This document shows, piece by piece, positions 60,782 to 64,000 of a DNA stretch of 64,000 nucleotides. The stretch covers positions 415,133 to 479,132 of the forward strand of contig NZ_CBCSCO010000003.1 in NCBI RefSeq assembly GCF_965138505.1, in the 5' to 3' direction. The position numbers were made by a program, and so were the translations under genes. The stretch comes from Litorimonas haliclonae (GTDB lineage: Bacteria > Pseudomonadota > Alphaproteobacteria > Caulobacterales > Maricaulaceae). The notes beneath the pieces are model-generated. The model was given only the letters and a program-made list of their open reading frames with translations. It was not told the DNA's origin and did not search any database. How positions within the stretch are numbered: position 1 is the stretch's first letter; each line of letters starts with the position of its first letter.

Positions 60782-61459
60782 CCCCGTACTGCTTGGCTTG
60801 ACGAGCGGGGCCGCCAAAATCATTCCGCCAATGAAGCCCCCGAGGTGAGCCGCCCAGGCAAGAGACAACCCCATGTAAGGGCCAACTAAAACCATAATGA
60901 GATTTATCGCGGCCCAGCCAAATCCAAATTTCATCATTTGATCTTTACCGCCGATGGCCCAGCCCGCCACGGCAAGCAGCGCGGAAGCTCCGCCCGATGC
61001 GCCCACGGCCGCCGGGGCGTTAATACCGAGCGGCGCGCTCACAACGAACCAATACAGCCATTGCGCTAGCCCCCCTGTGATAATTCCAAAGAAGAAGATC
61101 GTAAGGAAAGACAGCTTGGCCGAACGGCTCCGCCCTGCAGAGATAGCCTTCAGCCGCGCGCCCTTAACCGTCGCGACGCCCAAAACAGAAATCATCCCCG
61201 CATTCATCAGAACATGAGTGAATGACCCATGCGCCGCCCCGTGGCCCAAGAGCGTGAAAAGCTGTTCCGGTAAAGAGGTGCCTTGAAACCCAAGGGGCCG
61301 CAATATTACCAAAGGTCCCATAACCCGCCACAGAGCCGGAATGAATTGCAGCGCCAGAAATAGCGCAATCAATATGCCTGCCGTATAAGCGGGGAGCGGT
61401 TCCGTAAAGTTGAAAAACGGCTCTCTCGATTTTCGGTTTGGATTGAAATTTTCCGTCAC
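60770..61459 (-). CDS. Rhomboid family intramembrane serine protease
   Basis: A 229-residue membrane protease. The nucleophile Ser155 is in AVGASGGASALL (GxSG), and His205 in AWAAHLGGFIGG completes the dyad; an early HGAAHGSFTHVLMNAG segment corresponds to the conserved HxxxxxxHxxxN region of TM2. Six or seven helices are predicted. The start is GTG at 61459, since an ATG 6 nt upstream is followed at once by an in-frame stop. Convergent overlap with the unknown membrane protein. Confidence 0.9.
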   Translation of the reverse strand: MTENFNPNRKSREPFFNFTEPLPAYTAGILIALFLALQFIPALWRVMGPLVILRPLGFQGTSLPEQLFTLLGHGAAHGSFTHVLMNAGMISVLGVATVKGARLKAISAGRSRSAKLSFLTIFFFGIITGGLAQWLYWFVVSAPLGINAPAAVGASGGASALLAVAGWAIGGKDQMMKFGFGWAAINLIMVLVGPYMGLSLAWAAHLGGFIGGMILAAPLVKPSSTGLGL

Positions 61460-61593
61460 GTCATCACACTTTCTTTTACCTGTTGGTGTGGCCGGGCCGT
61501 AAACACTCTCAGGGCCAAAACCATCTTATCTGTCTGCAATAATGATATAAGTTTCATTTGGCGAAATGACAGAATCGGATTCATAAAAGCCTC

Positions 61594-62205
61594 ATGACTT
61601 ACCCGCCAAACATTGTTCATTCTCCGTCTGACGGTTTTCAGTCTTTCCCCGAGCCTTTCGGCAGCGTAACCGCCAAACCCGCAAAATATTTCGTTAAAGT
61701 GGAAAACACGGTTTACGGCCCCTTCTCGCGCGAAATGATGGAACAATATGTCGAAGAAAACAGGGTCGGTCCGCAAACTCTTATTGCCGATAAATGGGAC
61801 GGTCCTTACGAGCTGGCGTCCGAACGGCCGGAATTTGAAATGTGGTCTCAGTCGGTAAAAGCCAAGCGTTTTGGAGGCCAGCCTCTGCCAACAGTCTACC
61901 TTATTATGGGAGATATCCGGGCCGAAGCTCTGCCCGAATTTAACATTGTTCTGACCCAAATGGGGCGATGCCAGCAAATTACCCAGAGTGCCTGGGTCTT
62001 GTCGACGACGACGGATATTCGATTTGTGCGCGAGTGTCTTAGCCGGAATTTGAAAGAAGCCGATCGCCTGTTCATTCATGACAGCTTCTCCAATAGCGCC
62101 GGCTGGTTCAATTTGGGCGAAGGCGTTGATGAAACTCTTAAATCAATGTGGAAAGAAACGTCTCAGAGCCGCAAGAATATTAAATCTGCCGCGGACGGGG
62201 CTTAA
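61594..62205 (+). CDS. GYF_2-like domain fused to a Cas2/SinR-like fold protein
   Basis: A 203-residue cytosolic protein in two parts. Residues ~31-78 (YFVKVENTVYGPFSREMMEQ ... TLIADKWDGPYELAS) look like a GYF_2/DUF4339 domain, with the tyrosine/Gly-Pro-Phe start. Residues ~97-190 (TVYLIMGDIRAEALPEFNIV, SAWVLSTTTDIRFVRECLSR, EADRLFIHDSF) resemble the ferredoxin-like fold of Cas2/VapD/SinR proteins: a YxIxYD-type start, a Trp-containing second strand, and a DRLxI strand. There is no CRISPR array here. Function unknown. The divergent rhomboid gene starts 135 nt away. Confidence 0.58.
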   Translation: MTYPPNIVHSPSDGFQSFPEPFGSVTAKPAKYFVKVENTVYGPFSREMMEQYVEENRVGPQTLIADKWDGPYELASERPEFEMWSQSVKAKRFGGQPLPTVYLIMGDIRAEALPEFNIVLTQMGRCQQITQSAWVLSTTTDIRFVRECLSRNLKEADRLFIHDSFSNSAGWFNLGEGVDETLKSMWKETSQSRKNIKSAADGA

Positions 62206-62225
62206 CCCCCTCTCCCGATAACCGC

Positions 62226-62747
62226 CTAAACCTTCTTCAAGCCTTTTTTAAACCGCTGCGCGTTTTTTACGTAATATTCCGCACTGGCTTTCAACATAGT
62301 TTCTTGAGCCTCCGGCACGTTTTTGACGACTTTGCCGGGCGATCCCATTACCACCGAATTATCAGGAATGACTTTGTTCTCTGTCACCAGAGCATGCGCC
62401 CCGATAAGGCAGTTCTTGCCAATTTTGGCTCCGTTCAGGATCGTCGCCCCAATCCCCACAAGCGAATTATCGCCAATCGTGCAGCCATGCAGCATAGCCT
62501 GATGCCCGACTGTAACATCCTCACCTATAACCAAGGGGGAACCCGGGTCAGAATGCAAAACAGAATTGTCCTGTATATTGGTGCGGGCGCCAATTTTAAT
62601 GGGGTCATTATCGCCGCGGATAACTGTTCCGAACCAAGCGGAACTTCCGGACGCCATAATGACGTTCCCAACGACGGTGGCCGACTCAGCCACCCAGACA
62701 TCGTCAGCAAGATCAGGTGTGATATCGTCCAGTGAATAGACGCTCAT
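62226..62747 (-). CDS. Gamma carbonic anhydrase family protein
   Basis: A 173-residue left-handed beta-helix trimer protein. Hexapeptide repeats run from VWVAESATVVGNVIM to LVGIGATILNGAKIG. The metal His are in VLHSDPG and VTVGHQAMLHGC, matching Cam/YrdA/PaaY. Whether it has carbonic anhydrase activity is open, since many members have not shown any. The ATG overlaps the DUF3126 stop by one base (TGATG). Confidence 0.9.
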   Translation of the reverse strand: MSVYSLDDITPDLADDVWVAESATVVGNVIMASGSSAWFGTVIRGDNDPIKIGARTNIQDNSVLHSDPGSPLVIGEDVTVGHQAMLHGCTIGDNSLVGIGATILNGAKIGKNCLIGAHALVTENKVIPDNSVVMGSPGKVVKNVPEAQETMLKASAEYYVKNAQRFKKGLKKV

Positions 62748-62959
62748 CAGGTTTGCAGATCCTGTTGCAGAATAGAGATATTCAGATCGTAAGAAATATC
62801 GTCCTTATCTTCGTCATCAATATAAAGCAGTCCGAGAATTTCTTGATCTAAATAGACTTCGACGCTGTCAGAGACTTTGCGAGGCTTGATTGTGATATTC
62901 TCAGTGCCGAGCCGTTTACAAAGATAGTTGCGGACGGAGGTAATTTGTTCGGGAGTCAT
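62747..62959 (-). CDS. DUF3126 family protein
   Basis: A 70-residue protein: MTPEQITSVRNYLCKRLG ... DSVEVYLDQEILGLLYIDDEDKDDISYDLNISILQQDL. The short alpha-beta pattern with the YLDxExLGxLYxDDEDGDxSY end is DUF3126, which lies next to cysE in alphaproteobacteria. The start at 62959 has GGAGAAG upstream and overlaps the cysE stop (ATGA). Function unknown. Confidence 0.87.
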   Translation of the reverse strand: MTPEQITSVRNYLCKRLGTENITIKPRKVSDSVEVYLDQEILGLLYIDDEDKDDISYDLNISILQQDLQT

Positions 62960-63771
62960 TTTTCTTCTCCAAGAGTTTGATCCATAGTCTGGGCGGGGTT
63001 GCCGCAGCAAGGGCCGCCCACGGGTTTGGCAGGCACGCCCGCTACTGTACAATTGTCTTCCACGGGTTTTAAAACGACCGACCCGGCAGCAATCTTCGCC
63101 CCATGTCCAATTCGAATATTACCCAATATGCTCGCATTGGCACCGACCAAAACGCGGTCTCCCACTTTTGGGTGACGGTCTTCGTCGGATTTGCCTGTTC
63201 CGCCTAAAGTAACGCCTTGTAGAACAGAGCAGTCATTTCCAATTCGAGCGGTCTCGCCCATAACAAAGCCCGTCGCGTGATCAAGCATTATCCCGTGGCC
63301 AATTACAGCCGCCGGATTAATGTCAACACTGAAAAGTTCGGAGCATCGGTTTTGTAAATGAAAGGCCAAAAGGTCTCGTCCCGAAATATAGAGCGCATGG
63401 GCAAAACGGTGCGTTTGAATGGCCATATAGCCTTTAAAATACAGGAAGCACTGGAGGTAAGAATGGCAAGCCGGGTCACGTTCTTTGACGGCCAAAAGGT
63501 CTTTTGCGGCAAAATCAATAAGAGTCGAATCTGTAGAAATAGCTTCGGATAAAACCTGTCTGAGCTTCAAAGCAGAGAAATCTGCTGTCGCAAGCTTTTC
63601 CGATAAATGATTGACCATGGCTCCGTCCAGACTGGTTTGGTCCAAGATGGTGGCATGAAGGAATGAAGAAAGCGCAGTCTCTTTTACAGCGTAAGCGGCC
63701 GCCTCTTGTTTCATCAGAGACCAGACACATTGATCGGCTGCAGTTTCGGAGGCCAGATTGATATTCGCCAT
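62956..63771 (-). CDS. cysE: Serine O-acetyltransferase
   Basis: A 271-residue hexapeptide-repeat enzyme that transfers acetyl from acetyl-CoA to serine, the first step of cysteine synthesis. An N-terminal helical SATase domain is followed by FKGYMAIQTHRFAHALY, INPAAVIGHGIMLDHATGFVMGETARIGNDC with the catalytic His and Asp, and LQGVTLGGTGK with repeats. The C-terminus AGVPAKPVGGPCCGNPAQTMD is longer than in E. coli. The start at 63771 (AAAGGA upstream) gives MANINLASE; a longer frame from 63825 is not needed. Confidence 0.95.
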   Translation of the reverse strand: MANINLASETAADQCVWSLMKQEAAAYAVKETALSSFLHATILDQTSLDGAMVNHLSEKLATADFSALKLRQVLSEAISTDSTLIDFAAKDLLAVKERDPACHSYLQCFLYFKGYMAIQTHRFAHALYISGRDLLAFHLQNRCSELFSVDINPAAVIGHGIMLDHATGFVMGETARIGNDCSVLQGVTLGGTGKSDEDRHPKVGDRVLVGANASILGNIRIGHGAKIAAGSVVLKPVEDNCTVAGVPAKPVGGPCCGNPAQTMDQTLGEEK

Positions 63772-63863
63772 GGCAGGGTCCTTTCGGTTCAAAGAAGAGA
63801 TAGGGGCGCGAGCGGCAAAAGCCAAATAAATAATCCGTTGGGTTTTGTTTGCACGCGAAAGCG

Positions 63864-63888
63864 CTCCGCCAAGGGGCGCTTGGCGGAG
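63864..63888. other. Perfect 10-bp inverted repeat upstream of cysE
   Basis: CTCCGCCAAG (63864-63873) and CTTGGCGGAG (63879-63888) form a perfect stem around GGGCG. No T-run follows on either strand, so it is not an obvious terminator. It lies about 93 nt upstream of the cysE start. Confidence 0.75.
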
Positions 63889-63965
63889 GGTGATATTTGG
63901 GGAGCCTCGGATGCGGGGCGGCGCGCGGGAGGCGTATGGTTTCCCCTCATTTTCTTGGCCTTTGT

Positions 63966-63989
63966 CATCCCGGCCTTGAGCCGGGATCC
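63966..63989. repeat. REP-like palindromic element at the window edge
   Basis: CATCCCGGCCTTGAGCCGGGATC: ATCCCGGC (63967-63974) pairs with GCCGGGAT (63980-63987) around CTTGA. This is the consensus form of a dispersed palindrome I know from many alphaproteobacterial genomes (TCATCCCGG..TTG..CCGGGATC). Only one copy is in the window, so the repeat status is from knowledge rather than seen here. Confidence 0.65.
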
Positions 63990-64000
63990 TTTTGGGGGCA

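Noticed and set aside
61456..62079. Leftward frame of 207 codons opposite the GYF_2 fusion gene
   Set aside because: The plus-strand product has a coherent two-domain structure, while the antisense frame gives basic, motif-free sequence.
61594..62205. Cas2-like fold as sign of a CRISPR system
   Set aside because: No repeats, no cas1 or effector genes anywhere in the window; the fold is shared with non-CRISPR proteins.

Overview
The window is a stretch of chromosome from an alphaproteobacterium, probably a marine or stalked/budding-type member of Caulobacterales (Hyphomonadaceae/Robiginitomaculaceae-like). This is an inference from gene order and families: murA-DUF2948-UPF0262-LMW phosphatase-infA-maf-RNase E/G-yacG, cysE-DUF3126-gamma carbonic anhydrase, DUF2853, DUF3667, many M28 peptidases and a TonB receptor beside a TPR-sulfotransferase. 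Base composition looks moderate, near 50% GC by eye. Coding density is high, with many 1-16 nt overlaps. I see no insertion sequence, transposase, integrase or CRISPR array.

Layout. 1-4.9 kb: a partial DUF442 gene, transketolase, feoAB ferrous iron uptake and tRNA-Phe. 4.9-6.3 kb: a DM13 protein and a glycerophosphodiesterase. 6.3-11.3 kb: a leftward housekeeping block (yacG, short RNase E/G, maf, infA with a TTG start, phosphatase, UPF0262, DUF2948, murA and a 49-residue protein). 11.3-18.2 kb: a CosR-like MarR regulator, a BCCT osmolyte transporter, a TPR-sulfotransferase and a TonB-dependent receptor. 18.6-22.9 kb: tRNA-Thr, a hybrid histidine kinase and a YtcJ-like lipoprotein amidohydrolase. 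22.9-27.3 kb: a five-gene operon (two SDRs, an APH-like kinase, an acyl-CoA dehydrogenase, YajQ) that matches a split version of ACAD10/ACAD11 or of the Pseudomonas LvaA/LvaC pair. 27.5-31.9 kb: a DUF3667 membrane protein, a two-gene endolysin/GTA-type holin cassette, and an OmpA/BON protein followed by a membrane-anchored histone-H1-like DUF2853 protein.

32-41.8 kb: nitronate monooxygenase-like protein, two divergent M28 peptidases, a GT10 fucosyltransferase-like enzyme, an M1 peptidase with its DUF6702 partner, a GST and a VOC protein. 41.8-48.3 kb: a small coiled-coil protein, MDR reductase, pirin, GST, Coq4, fatty acid desaturase and a third M28 peptidase. 48.4-55 kb: a beta-propeller/amidohydrolase, a DUF2799 lipoprotein, two tandem Cys-rich secreted paralogues, a small membrane protein and asd. 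55-64 kb: PLD-family protein, rpsU with a leader hairpin, epoxide hydrolase, patatin, an unrecognised polytopic protein, rhomboid, a GYF_2/Cas2-like fold fusion, and gamma carbonic anhydrase-DUF3126-cysE. A REP-like palindrome lies at the right edge.

The least explained units are the orphan lysis cassette (28.7-29.6 kb), which carries a holin of the gene-transfer-agent type with no phage structural genes nearby; the OmpA plus membrane-histone operon immediately upstream of it; the GYF_2/Cas2-like fusion at 61.6 kb; and the TPR-sulfotransferase/TonB receptor pair. Exported peptidases and amidohydrolases are numerous (three M28, one M1, two amidohydrolases), which fits a heterotroph living on peptides. 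All functions are read from sequence motifs by eye; no database search was run.
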